Assembly (NCBI GenBank): GCA_003480165.1
Contig: QUIQ01000012.1
Span: 1 to 57,895 of the forward strand
DNA from: Firmicutes bacterium AM41-11
GTDB taxonomy: Bacteria; Bacillota_I; Bacilli_A; Erysipelotrichales; Erysipelotrichaceae
Length of the DNA: 57,895 bases
Reading direction: 5' to 3'
The translations under genes and the position numbers were made by a program. A model generated the notes under the pieces. That model was not told the DNA's origin, made no database searches, and saw nothing but the letters and a program-made list of their open reading frames with translations. Each line of letters opens with the position of its first letter. Positions within the stretch are counted from its first letter, which is position 1. This document shows positions 17,881 to 25,244 of this stretch, in pieces.

Positions 17881-17909
17881 CATGGCGGCTTTAGGAGGGA
17901 GCCGCCATG
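17881..17909 (+). promoter_or_regulatory. Hairpin with Shine-Dalgarno in the loop and AUG in the stem
   Basis: CATGGCGGCT (17,881-17,890) is perfectly complementary to AGCCGCCATG (17,900-17,909). The nine-base loop TTAGGAGGG contains a consensus AGGAGG, and the final ATG is the start of a 37-codon ORF. In RNA the start codon would be paired. Confidence 0.55.
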
Positions 17910-18020
17910 AAGCACACTGACCGCCGACAAATTCAGACGATATTTGCACTATCGACAAAAAAAGCCCGGCCGCCGAACAGGCCCCGTCTGGCAGCCAGTG
18001 CGAAAATTGTCACAATGTAA
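17907..18020 (+). CDS. Small basic protein, 37 residues, unknown function
   Basis: The peptide begins MKHTDRRQIQTIFALS and continues with a Lys/Arg/Pro-rich half ending KIVTM. It has a strong AGGAGG site eight bases before the ATG, though both lie in a hairpin. It stands alone between the kinase and sigma-like genes. I do not recognise a family; small basic ORFs like this occur in clostridial elements. Chance occurrence cannot be excluded. Confidence 0.4.
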   Translation: MKHTDRRQIQTIFALSTKKARPPNRPRLAASAKIVTM

Positions 18021-18187
18021 CTGAATACCGTTTTTTTTGCGCTCGAATCGCTTCATGCTGTCCGGGCGTTTTTTCATACCTATGGGGCCGGAACATCGGG
18101 CCAACATGGCCCGAACCCTGTCCCCGGTGTCGTTCCCCGCCGCCCCGTTCAGATTTTTTCGCAAAAATCTGAACGGAGGAAAGACCG

Positions 18188-18601
18188 ATGGAAGTTACCA
18201 TCAATTACAACGGACAAGCTGTGGCCGTGGAGGTCACGCTGGAAGTCTATGAATTTCTTGACCGGGCCGATCACAAAGCCGAAAACCTGTCCCATGAGCA
18301 GCGGCGGCATTGGGATGGCCGGGAGTTTGACGAATACATAGCTGCCACCGAGGGCGTGGGTATCTACGGCGAAACGCCGGAAGAATACCTTTGCCGCATG
18401 GAAACGCTGGGTGAGCTGATGGCCGTCCTGGACACCTGCACCGAGGCCCAGCGCCGCCGGTTCCTGCTCTATGCGCTGGATGGGCTGACCCTTGCGGAGA
18501 TCGGGACGGTGTGCGGCTGCTCCAAAGTATCCGTCTATGAGAGCATTGACGCGGTTCGGAAAAAATTTTTGAAATTCTTTGCGAACTACCCTAACGAATG
18601 A
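18188..18601 (+). CDS. Sigma-70 region-4-like helix-turn-helix protein (first of four)
   Basis: The 137-residue protein has a divergent N-terminal half and a C-terminal sigma region-4-type HTH: RRRFLLYALDGLTLAEIGTVCGCSKVSVYESIDAVRKKFLKFF. It lacks regions 1-3 of true sigma factors. A GGAGGAAA site precedes the ATG. It begins a run of four short sigma-like genes upstream of the mobilization genes, which suggests a role in regulating transfer or excision; no target promoter can be named. Confidence 0.75.
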   Translation: MEVTINYNGQAVAVEVTLEVYEFLDRADHKAENLSHEQRRHWDGREFDEYIAATEGVGIYGETPEEYLCRMETLGELMAVLDTCTEAQRRRFLLYALDGLTLAEIGTVCGCSKVSVYESIDAVRKKFLKFFANYPNE

Positions 18602-18704
18602 CTCCTTTTCGGGCTACCAAGTGAAAGGGATTGTTTCCCTTATCCCAGCGGGAGGCGGACAGCGGACAAGCTGCCCGCCTCTCCCATTTTCAGGAGGTAA
18701 GCCT

Positions 18705-19158
18705 ATGAAAACAATCAATCTGCGGTGGATTTATCCCCACTACCGGCACGATGAATTTGTGGAGGTCAGCGATGAAGTTTGGGAGGTCATGCGGCAGGCC
18801 CAGCGCGAGATGAACAACTATGAGCGCCGGAAGGTCTACCACCGCGCCTACTACTCTCTGGACGCATATAGCTGGACGGAGAACTACGCGCTGGAACACG
18901 GCAGATCGCCGGAGGAAATCCTTTTGGAGCGCGAGGAACGGGCCGCCCATCTGCGGCTGCTGGCCGCCTTGCCGGAGGCCCTGGCCCATGCCACCCCCCA
19001 CCCAGGCCCGCCGCGTCCGGGCCTACTACATCGCCGGTATCAGCCAGCCAGAAATCTCCCGGAGGGAGGGCGTAGACAGCAGCAAGGTCAGCGTTGCCAT
19101 CCGGCGGGGCCTGCGGAATATGCGCCGCTGCTATGACGGCCTTTCCCCGGCAGAGTGA
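18705..19158 (+). pseudogene. Sigma-70-like HTH gene (second of four), frameshifted in a C-run
   Basis: From the ATG at 18,705 (preceded by AGGAGG) the frame encodes MKTINLRWIYPHYRHDEFVEVSDEV... up to EALAHATP. One extra C in the run at about 18,991-18,996 then shifts it. The following frame supplies TQARRVRAYYIAGISQPEISRREGVDSSKVS..., the expected HTH, and stops at 19,158. The joined protein of about 150 residues is a close paralogue of the next two genes. The frameshift could be a real lesion, phase variation or a homopolymer sequencing error. Confidence 0.75.
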
Positions 19159-19167
19159 GGGGGGCCT

Positions 19168-19629
19168 ATGCAGACCATCAACCTCAAGCAATATTACCCG
19201 TTCTTTACCGAGGACACCTTTGTGGAAGTGTCGGATGAAATTGTCGAGGCGTTCCTGCTGGACAAGCGGGCCGAGGCCGCCAGGGAGCGCAAGATGTACC
19301 GCTACAAGGCGTTTTACTCCCTTGACTGCGATGAAGGGATTGAGAAGGCCGCCATCGGCTGGGCGCAGCCATCCCCGGAAGATTATTTGATGGAAAAGGA
19401 GGCGCAGGCCGAATACGCCGAACTGCTCCGGCGGCTCTATGAGGCCATTTCCTCTCTGACCCCAACGCAGGCTCGCCGCGTCCATGCCCGGTATATGCTG
19501 GGGATGAAAGTGAAGGACATTGCCGCGATGGAGGGCATTACCCCATCCCAGGCTGGGAAGTCCATCCATGCGGCGCTCCGGCGGCTGAGCCGGTACTTCA
19601 TGCGCCGGAAATGGACAAGCGGCCTATGA
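19168..19629 (+). CDS. Sigma-70-like HTH protein (third of four)
   Basis: The 153-residue protein shares the N-terminal motif TINLKQYYPFFTEDTFVEVSDEI and the C-terminal HTH LTPTQARRVHARYMLGMKVKDIAAMEGITPSQAGKSIHAALRRLSRYF with its neighbours, so it arose by tandem duplication. It starts 9 bases after its broken paralogue and overlaps the next copy's start by four bases. The fold points to DNA binding or RNA polymerase interaction; function is unassigned. Confidence 0.75.
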   Translation: MQTINLKQYYPFFTEDTFVEVSDEIVEAFLLDKRAEAARERKMYRYKAFYSLDCDEGIEKAAIGWAQPSPEDYLMEKEAQAEYAELLRRLYEAISSLTPTQARRVHARYMLGMKVKDIAAMEGITPSQAGKSIHAALRRLSRYFMRRKWTSGL

Positions 19630-20165
19630 AAACCATCAACCTGAAAAAATACTACTACCCGATTTGCAAGAAGGACACTTTTGTGGAAGTGCCGGACGAG
19701 GTTGCAGACGACATTGTGGAGGAAAGCCGCGCAGAGAACGCAAATGACGCCAAGCAGCACTATCACTGTTATTCTCTGAACGCTTCCCCCGGCATAGAAC
19801 ACCATTTCCCGGAACAGGTCATTTCCCCGGAAGATATTCTGATGGAGAAGGAAACGGAACGGGAACAGGAGGCCGCCCGCGCCCTGATGATGGAACGGCT
19901 CAGGGAGGCCCTTGCCACCCTGACGCCCCGGCGGGCGAGCTGCCTTCACGCCCGGTTTTGGGAGGGCAAGCAGTTTAAGGAGATTGCCGAGGCCGAAGGC
20001 TTCACGACATCAGCGGCCATCGTCACGGTTCGCAACGCCATCATCAAGTTACAGAAATATTATATCAAGCGCGGCTGGATGAAGCCGCCAAAGGAGAAAG
20101 CGATATGCACAAAGACAGCACCGCCCAAGCGAAACAGAAAAAAGACGAGCGCGAAGAAGTCCTGA
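19626..20165 (+). CDS. Sigma-70-like HTH protein (fourth of four)
   Basis: The 179-residue paralogue begins MKTINLKKYYYPICKKDTFVEVPDEV and has the HTH LTPRRASCLHARFWEGKQFKEIAEAEGFTTSAAIVTVRNAI. It then has a Lys-rich C-terminal tail absent from the others. That tail overlaps the DUF3847 gene by 61 bases in another frame. The start at 19,626 overlaps the preceding stop (ATGA). The overlap chain suggests all sigma-like genes and DUF3847 are one transcript leading to oriT and mobA. Confidence 0.75.
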   Translation: MKTINLKKYYYPICKKDTFVEVPDEVADDIVEESRAENANDAKQHYHCYSLNASPGIEHHFPEQVISPEDILMEKETEREQEAARALMMERLREALATLTPRRASCLHARFWEGKQFKEIAEAEGFTTSAAIVTVRNAIIKLQKYYIKRGWMKPPKEKAICTKTAPPKRNRKKTSAKKS

Positions 20166-20404
20166 AGAAAATCCGGCAGCTTGAGAACCGCCAGAAGATT
20201 TTGGAGAACAAGCTGCGGAACGAAGAACGCAGGGTTCGCACCCGCCGCCTGATTGAGCGTGGAGCCGTTTTGGAGGGGATTTTCCCGTTGGCTCCCGACC
20301 TTTCCGGCGCAGAGGTTAAAGCATTTTTGATTGCCCTGTCCCATCTTCCGGGGGGGGCGGCAGAACTGGCCGCAAAACTGCCGAAATCCGGGGACAAGCC
20401 GTAA
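20105..20404 (+). CDS. DUF3847-type relaxosome-associated protein
   Basis: The 99-residue protein has a charged coiled-coil N-terminal half (EEVLKKIRQLENRQKILENKLRNEERRVRTRRLIERGAVLEGIFP), as in DUF3847 proteins found just upstream of MobA/MobL relaxases. It may be a mobilization accessory (MobC-like) protein; this is inferred from position and shape. A run of eight G residues at about 20,350-20,357 encodes PGG; the frame is intact. The start overlaps the fourth sigma-like gene and is preceded by AAAGGAG. Confidence 0.7.
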   Translation: MHKDSTAQAKQKKDEREEVLKKIRQLENRQKILENKLRNEERRVRTRRLIERGAVLEGIFPLAPDLSGAEVKAFLIALSHLPGGAAELAAKLPKSGDKP

Positions 20405-20457
20405 GTCCCTTGCTTACAAGGGCGCACTTATACACCGTTGCCGGTGTCGTGCGCCCT
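20401..20457 (-). other. oriT: Origin of transfer with RSF1010-like nic sequence
   Basis: The minus strand of 20,419-20,430 reads TAAGTGCGCCCT, identical to the nic-region core known for RSF1010/R1162 (MOBQ) origins. It is flanked by GTAAG/CTTAC and by GGGCGCAC/GTGCGCCC with a nested CACCG/CGGTG stem. It lies directly upstream of the matching MobA/MobL relaxase gene. Confidence 0.75.
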
Positions 20458-20590
20458 GCCGGGGCTGTTGCGTACTTCGTCCGCGATGGGGCGCTACGCT
20501 CCCCAAACCCCTTGTGCGCTCTGCGCAGCCAGACACCCGCTTTGCGTTTGTCCGGCTCCACAGAGCCTGTTATCCCCTCACTGAAAGGAG

Positions 20591-22012
20591 GTGTTCCCCA
20601 TAGATTTCTGTCATATCCCCGTCAGTATCATCAAGCGCAGCGCGGGCCGTTCTGCTGTTGCCGCAGCTGCTTACCGCAGCGGAACCAAGCTGACAAATGA
20701 ATGGGATGGAATGACCCACGACTACACCCGGAAAGGCGGCATTGTCCATGCGGAGATCATGCTGCCTGCCCACGCCCCGCCAGAGTTTGCAGACCGCTCC
20801 ACCCTCTGGAACAGCGTGGAGCAGATCGAGAAAGCAAGGGACAGCCAGCTTGCCCGCGAGATCGAAGCAGCTCTGCCCCGCGAACTGTCCAGAGAACAGC
20901 AGCTTGCCCTTGTGCGCGCCTATGTGAACGACAACTTTGTTGCCGCCGGTATGTGTGCGGACTTTGCACTCCATGACAAAGGGGACGGAAATCCCCATGC
21001 CCATATTCTGCTGACCATCCGCCCACTGAAAGAAAATGGCGCATGGGATGCGAAGTGCCGCAAAGCATACGATCTGGACGAGAACGGACAGCGTATCCCG
21101 GATGGGAAAGGCGGCTGGAAAAATCATCGGGAGGATACGACCGACTGGAACGATAAAGGAAATGTGGAGATTTGGCGGGCAGCGTGGGCAGCCTACACCA
21201 ACCGGGCGCTGGAATCTGCCGGTAGACCGGAGCGCATTGACCACCGCAGCTACAAGCGGCAGGGCATTGATAAGATTCCCTCTGTCCATCTGGGGCCAGC
21301 TGCCAGCCTAAATGGAAAAGCGCGGTATCCGCACCGACAGATCGCCGCCGACAACAAACTGCTGAAAGAAATTAAAGCCCGCATTACCCGTCTTTATCGC
21401 TGGTCGAAAGACGAAGCGGAAAAACCACAAACACAGCAAAGCAGCTTGACTGCTTTGTGGGAGGCCCAGCAGCAGTTGAACGCTCCCCGCACCGGCAAAA
21501 TCCGGGCTTTGCAGGAGAGCGCCGCCCTGTTCAGCTTTTTGCAGGCAAACGGCATCCAGTCCATGCAGCAGCTTCATGAAAAAATCGCTGATATGAACAG
21601 CCGTTACAATGACCTGCGGGGAAAGATCGTCAAGGCTGAGCGCCGGATCGCCATTCTTACCGAACGCGGGGAGATGTGGGAACAGTACAACCAGTACAAG
21701 TCCATCCACAAACAGCTTGCCAAAGTAAAACCGGAAAAGCGGGAACAGTTTGAGCAGCGCCACAGCCGGGAACTGATCCTGTATGACGCAGCGGCCCGGT
21801 ATCTGAAAGAACTGAAAGACAACGGCGAGGCAATCACCCCGAAGGCATGGCAGCTGGAAATTGACCAGCTGGCCGCTGGAAAGCAGACGGACACGCTTGC
21901 CATGAAATCCATGCGGGAGGATTTGAAAGCAGTGGAACGGCTCCGCAAAACCGCCGAGCAGCTGTCCAGACAGGAACGGGACAAGTCTCACGACCGGGAG
22001 CCGGATCGGTAA
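20591..22012 (+). CDS. mobA: MobA/MobL-family (MOBQ) relaxase
   Basis: The 473-residue relaxase would nick oriT and pilot the single strand in mobilization. The N-terminal region has HIPVSIIKRSAGRSAVAAAAYRSGTKL and the metal-binding HUH motif in NPHAHILLTIRPL. A long C-terminal coiled-coil region (about 270-470) is typical. The start is odd: AAAGGAGG is ideally spaced from ATA at 20,600, where related proteins have the initiating Met before DFCHVPVS, while the nearest standard start, GTG at 20,591, overlaps the ribosome binding site. Confidence 0.9.
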   Translation: MFPIDFCHIPVSIIKRSAGRSAVAAAAYRSGTKLTNEWDGMTHDYTRKGGIVHAEIMLPAHAPPEFADRSTLWNSVEQIEKARDSQLAREIEAALPRELSREQQLALVRAYVNDNFVAAGMCADFALHDKGDGNPHAHILLTIRPLKENGAWDAKCRKAYDLDENGQRIPDGKGGWKNHREDTTDWNDKGNVEIWRAAWAAYTNRALESAGRPERIDHRSYKRQGIDKIPSVHLGPAASLNGKARYPHRQIAADNKLLKEIKARITRLYRWSKDEAEKPQTQQSSLTALWEAQQQLNAPRTGKIRALQESAALFSFLQANGIQSMQQLHEKIADMNSRYNDLRGKIVKAERRIAILTERGEMWEQYNQYKSIHKQLAKVKPEKREQFEQRHSRELILYDAAARYLKELKDNGEAITPKAWQLEIDQLAAGKQTDTLAMKSMREDLKAVERLRKTAEQLSRQERDKSHDREPDR

Positions 22013-22119
22013 AGGATACTGCATTTTGGCGTACCCCTGTCAAGTGCGTCGCGTTTCACGACATACCTTTGCATACAGAAAAACCGCCGTACAGGTTTCC
22101 CCATACGGCGGCAGACTGT

Positions 22120-22410
22120 TTATTTGCCGAACAAGTCGCTGTGTGTGCCGGTGCGGGCCAGCGTCAGCACCAGAACATCATCCTCTATGCGGTAGACAAG
22201 CAGCCAGTCCGGGAGAATATGACATTCTCGATGGCCTGCCCAATCGCCGGACAGGTCATGGTCACGGTTCTTATCTGGCAGCGGTTCGCCCATCGCCAGC
22301 AACGCTACGACCTGCTCCAGCACCTCGATCTTCAAGCCACGCTTGATGGCTCGTTTGTAGTCTTTTTTGAAACTGGTCGTGTACTTGACGGTATATTTGG
22401 TTTCTTTCAT
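22120..22410 (-). CDS. YafQ-type (RelE superfamily) mRNA interferase toxin
   Basis: The 96-residue protein matches YafQ/RelE toxins: KYTTSFKKDYKRAIKRG, the PLPDKNRDHDLSGDW segment and the HILPDWLLVYRIEDD...LARTGTHSDLF end, which contains the catalytic His and Asp residues. These toxins cleave mRNA on the ribosome. It follows its antitoxin with a four-base overlap on the minus strand, opposite to the mobilization genes, and would stabilise the element. Confidence 0.88.
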   Translation of the reverse strand: MKETKYTVKYTTSFKKDYKRAIKRGLKIEVLEQVVALLAMGEPLPDKNRDHDLSGDWAGHRECHILPDWLLVYRIEDDVLVLTLARTGTHSDLFGK

Positions 22411-22685
22411 CTTTTCAGGTCAGCAAATAACTCGTCAAGGTCATTGTAGCCCTTTACAGACGGGTCTTTTGCAATCCTTTCCGCTTCCAGCATGGCAGCA
22501 ACCGTTTCTTTGTTCGGCTGTTCCAGCCTTACTTCAAAGGGAATGCCGCCTTCACGAAGCGACTGGCGCACAAAGATGTTAAACGCCGTAGTCAGGTTCA
22601 TGCCAAGTTCAGTAAACAATGCGTCCGCCTGTGCTTTCAAATCTGCGTCCATGCGGATACTGATGTTTGTGGTATTTCCAGCCAT
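22407..22685 (-). CDS. RelB/DinJ-family antitoxin
   Basis: The protein begins MAGNTTNISIRMDADLKAQADALFTELGMNLTTAFNIFVRQSLREGGIPFEV, a ribbon-helix-helix DNA-binding domain typical of RelB/DinJ. It ends in an acidic toxin-binding tail (LDELFADLKR). The start at 22,685 is preferred over an upstream ATG because an AAAGGGG-like site precedes it and homology begins there. It likely represses its own promoter and neutralises the YafQ-type toxin. Confidence 0.88.
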   Translation of the reverse strand: MAGNTTNISIRMDADLKAQADALFTELGMNLTTAFNIFVRQSLREGGIPFEVRLEQPNKETVAAMLEAERIAKDPSVKGYNDLDELFADLKR

Positions 22686-22795
22686 ACGATCAACCCCTTT
22701 CTGCTGGCAATTATAGTATATGCCATTTGCACGAAGAAAACAATACTTTGCACGAATATTTAACAATAAATTCATTTAAGGAGGTTACCAACTTT

Positions 22796-22825
22796 ATGAA
22801 AGAAATCATTTATGAAGAACAATAA
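22796..22825 (+). CDS. Nine-codon leader peptide overlapping the cysteine-rich gene
   Basis: AAGGAGG precedes an ATG that opens MKEIIYEEQ and stops at 22,825, 14 bases inside the next gene. The cysteine-rich gene's own ATG (22,812) has no ribosome binding site, so its translation probably depends on ribosomes finishing this leader. Confidence 0.5.
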   Translation: MKEIIYEEQ

Positions 22826-23215
22826 GTCTGAACCTATCCCCGTCATGGATTACCGCCAGTACCGCAGAGTGCGGAGGCTGGTGCATGAGTGCTGTAACTA
22901 CATCGACGGAAACTGTATCGCCCTGGACGATGGGGAGGAATGTGTCTGTGTCCAGTCTATTTCCTACTCCCTGTTGTGCAGGTGGTTTCGGGCGGCGGTA
23001 TTGCCGCAGGATAAGGAACTGAAAACGGCGCTGTTCCACCGGCTGAATGCGAAAAAGTGCGCCGTATGTAGGGCGCTGTTTACCCCCCCCCCGGTTCCAA
23101 CCGGGCCAAATACTGCCCGGAATGTGCCGCACGCATGAAGCGGATCAACGCCGCAAAGCGCAAGCGGAAACAACGGGAGAAATTTCACGCTTTAGGGGCT
23201 GAAAAACCCTTGTAA
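22812..23215 (+). pseudogene. Cysteine-rich VLP-type protein, frameshifted in a poly-C tract
   Basis: The frame opens MKNNKSEPIPVMDYRQYRRVRRLVHECCNYIDGNC and has the zinc-finger-like CAVCRALF. Ten C residues at 23,083-23,092 break it. The downstream frame supplies GSNRAKYCPECAARMKRINAAKRKRKQREKF, restoring the second Cys pair and a basic tail, and ends at 23,215. Intact homologues are annotated 'cysteine-rich VLP protein' in clostridial elements. The tract needs 8 or 11 C residues to be in frame. Confidence 0.7.
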
Positions 23216-23328
23216 ATCAAGGCTTTTTTCGAGGGTGTCAAAGGCAGGCTGATAGATTTATCCTCCGACCCATAAACCGGCCTTAAAATGCGTACAGAAT
23301 CCCAAGAGAAACCCCAAGGAGGAACCCT

Positions 23329-24069
23329 ATGTCAGACAACCGAAAATATTATTACCTGAAACTCAAAGAAAACTATTTTGACGATGATTCCATCGTGCTG
23401 CTGGAAAGTATGCAGGATGGTGTGCTGTATTCCAACATTCTGCTCAAGCTGTATCTGAAATCGCTGAAACATGGTGGACGGCTCCAGCTTGACGAGGACA
23501 TCCCCTACACGGCGCAGATGATCGCCACCATCACCCGCCAGCAGATCGGCACTGTGGAGAGAGCCTTGCAGATCTTTTTGAAGCTGGGTCTTGTGGAGGT
23601 GCTGGACAGCGGCACATTCTACATGAGCAACATCGAACTTTTAATCGGCCAGTCCTCTACCGAGGCTGAGCGAAAGCGGGCTGCGAGGCTCCAAAATAAG
23701 GCGCTTTCTGCGCCCCGGACAAGTGGCGGACATTTGTCCGACATTCGTCCACCAGAGATAGAGATAGAGTTAGAGAAAGAGATAGAGATAGAGATAAAGA
23801 GAGAGATAGAGAAGGGACGCTCCGCCCGCGCCTATGGCCGTTACCAGAATGTTTTTCTGACGGATGAAGAACTGGCAGACTTGCAGGCCAGCTTTCCCAC
23901 TGTATGGGGCCAGTACATCGAAAAGCTGTCCGAGTACATGGCTTCTACCGGCAAGCGGTATCAGAGCCATGCAGCCACCATCCGGCGCTGGGCCGGTGAG
24001 GACGCGAAAAAGGCGGCCCTGCCCACCCGCAACCGGGATTACAGCGTAAAGGAGGATGAAACTGTATGA
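23329..24069 (+). CDS. Replication initiator (phage replisome-organizer / DnaD-like N-terminus)
   Basis: The 246-residue protein begins YYYLKLKENYFDDDSIVLLESMQDGVLYSNILLKLYLKSL..., the replisome-organizer winged-helix domain (about residues 5-110). A long Glu/Ile/Lys linker encoded by GAGATA-like repeats (about 142-163) follows, then a C-terminal domain (FLTDEELADLQASFP...YMASTGKRYQSHAATIRRW). It overlaps the DnaC-like gene by four bases. This initiator-plus-loader pair suggests the element can replicate as a circle after excision. Confidence 0.8.
   Translation: MSDNRKYYYLKLKENYFDDDSIVLLESMQDGVLYSNILLKLYLKSLKHGGRLQLDEDIPYTAQMIATITRQQIGTVERALQIFLKLGLVEVLDSGTFYMSNIELLIGQSSTEAERKRAARLQNKALSAPRTSGGHLSDIRPPEIEIELEKEIEIEIKREIEKGRSARAYGRYQNVFLTDEELADLQASFPTVWGQYIEKLSEYMASTGKRYQSHAATIRRWAGEDAKKAALPTRNRDYSVKEDETV
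23754..23813 (+). repeat. GAGATA-like hexamer tract within the replication initiator gene
   Basis: About ten 6-base units (GAGATA, with GAGTTA, GAGAAA and GAGAGA variants) run in phase and encode EIEIELEKE...-type sequence. A near-perfect hairpin CGGACA-TT-TGTCCG lies at 23,727-23,740 just upstream. Lambda-like initiator genes often contain their own origin as internal repeats. Confidence 0.7.
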
Positions 24070-24929
24070 TTGAGATTACCGCAGAAATCCGGGCGCTGAT
24101 CGACAAGGCAGCTGCCGGTGTGGAATTGGCCGGGGACGAGTATATAGACCCGTCAGACGGGCTCATTCACTGTAAGAAATGCGGCGGCCAGAGGCAGACC
24201 GTTGTGCCATGCTTCGGGAAATCCGGCTACTTTATGCCGCGCTGCATCTGCCAGTGCCAGCGGGAGGCCGAGGAACAGCGCAAGGCTACTGAAGAACGGC
24301 AGCGCTGTATGGAGCGTATCAAACGCCGAAAGGCACAGGGCTTGCAAGACCGCTATCTCTATGACTACACCTTCGCCAACGACAACGGCAAAAACCCATT
24401 GATGGACAAGGCCCGCGCCTATGTGGAGAACTGGAAGGAGGCATACAGGAACAACACCGGCCTGCTGTTGTTCGGGAATGTGGGAACCGGCAAGTCCTTT
24501 TTCGCCGGTTGTATTGCCAACGCCCTGCTTGACCGGGATGTGCCGGTGCTGATGACGAACTTCCCCACCATCCTGAACCGCCTGACGGGGATGTTTTCCG
24601 AGGACAGGGCCGACTTTATCACCAGCTTTGATGAGTACGACCTGCTTATCATTGACGATCTGGGAGTAGAGCGCAGTACCGAATATGCTATGGAGCAGAT
24701 GTTTTTCGTCATCGACAGCCGCTACCGCAGCCGCAGGCCCATGATTATCACAACAAACTTGAAACTGTCCGAGCTGAAAAACCCGCCTGATCTGGCCCAC
24801 GCCCGTATCTATGACCGTATCCTGGAACGGTGCGCCCCAATCCTCTTTGCCGGGAAGAATTTCCGGGAAGAAAATGCCGGTGCTACCCGACAGGCAGCAA
24901 AAGACATTGTAAACAGTAAGCACGATTGA
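24066..24929 (+). CDS. DnaC-like ATP-binding protein (helicase loader)
   Basis: The 287-residue AAA+ protein has an N-terminal zinc-finger-like set (HCKKCGG...PRCICQCQ, about residues 35-62), Walker A FGNVGTGKS (about 137-145), Walker B LLIIDDLGVE and a sensor region MIITTNLKLSEL. This matches DnaC/IstB-type helicase loaders, here paired with the replication initiator. Loading of the host DnaB helicase at the element's origin is the likely role. Confidence 0.88.
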   Translation: MIEITAEIRALIDKAAAGVELAGDEYIDPSDGLIHCKKCGGQRQTVVPCFGKSGYFMPRCICQCQREAEEQRKATEERQRCMERIKRRKAQGLQDRYLYDYTFANDNGKNPLMDKARAYVENWKEAYRNNTGLLLFGNVGTGKSFFAGCIANALLDRDVPVLMTNFPTILNRLTGMFSEDRADFITSFDEYDLLIIDDLGVERSTEYAMEQMFFVIDSRYRSRRPMIITTNLKLSELKNPPDLAHARIYDRILERCAPILFAGKNFREENAGATRQAAKDIVNSKHD

Positions 24930-24972
24930 TTTTTTACCGGGCGGCACAGACCCGTTCGGAGAAAGGAGCGCC

Positions 24973-25167
24973 ATGAGCGAAGAAACCCGTACCATGCAGG
25001 TGGCAGACGCCGCTACTGCGTCCAGAGCGCCGGAAAACACGGCGGCGATGGTAAAGAAAATCGGCAAGACGACCTACAAGGTTCATGTCCATTTCAGCAA
25101 TACCAGCACAGAAACCATGAGCGATAAAATCAAGCGTATGCTTAAAAACGAGATACAGCAGATGTGA
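24973..25167 (+). CDS. tnpW: TnpW-family transposon protein
   Basis: The 64-residue protein ends in KIGKTTYKVHVHFSNTSTETMSDKIKRMLKNEIQQM, the conserved core of TnpW-type proteins of Tn4451-like elements. Its role is unknown. It has a strong GAAAGGAG site and lies after the replication genes near the right end of the element. Confidence 0.75.
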   Translation: MSEETRTMQVADAATASRAPENTAAMVKKIGKTTYKVHVHFSNTSTETMSDKIKRMLKNEIQQM

Positions 25168-25244
25168 CCGGCTGATAAAGCCAGCCACCTTGTGTTAAAC
25201 TGATGATGGTACACACCAAAACTTTAGCCAAGGAGGACATGAAA

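Larger units (their letters stand above)
17732..18187 (+). other. Intergenic region with three inverted repeats and one small ORF
   Basis: This 456-bp gap holds a 15-bp hairpin (17,744-17,784), a GGCGGC/GCCGCC repeat (17,812-17,838), the AUG-containing hairpin at 17,881-17,909 and a 37-codon ORF (17,907-18,020). The remainder, 18,021-18,187, shows no gene I can support beyond the ribosome binding site of the sigma-like gene. Confidence 0.6.

Noticed and set aside
18787..19569. Long antisense ORF on the minus strand over the sigma-like genes
   Set aside because: GC-rich shadow frame; the plus-strand paralogous proteins explain the region.
21308..22024. Long minus-strand ORF antisense to mobA
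   Set aside because: Shadow of the relaxase gene in GC-rich sequence, with no ribosome binding site or recognisable domain.
23754..23813. GAGATA repeats as a CRISPR array
   Set aside because: Units are 6 bases without spacers and lie in a coding frame.
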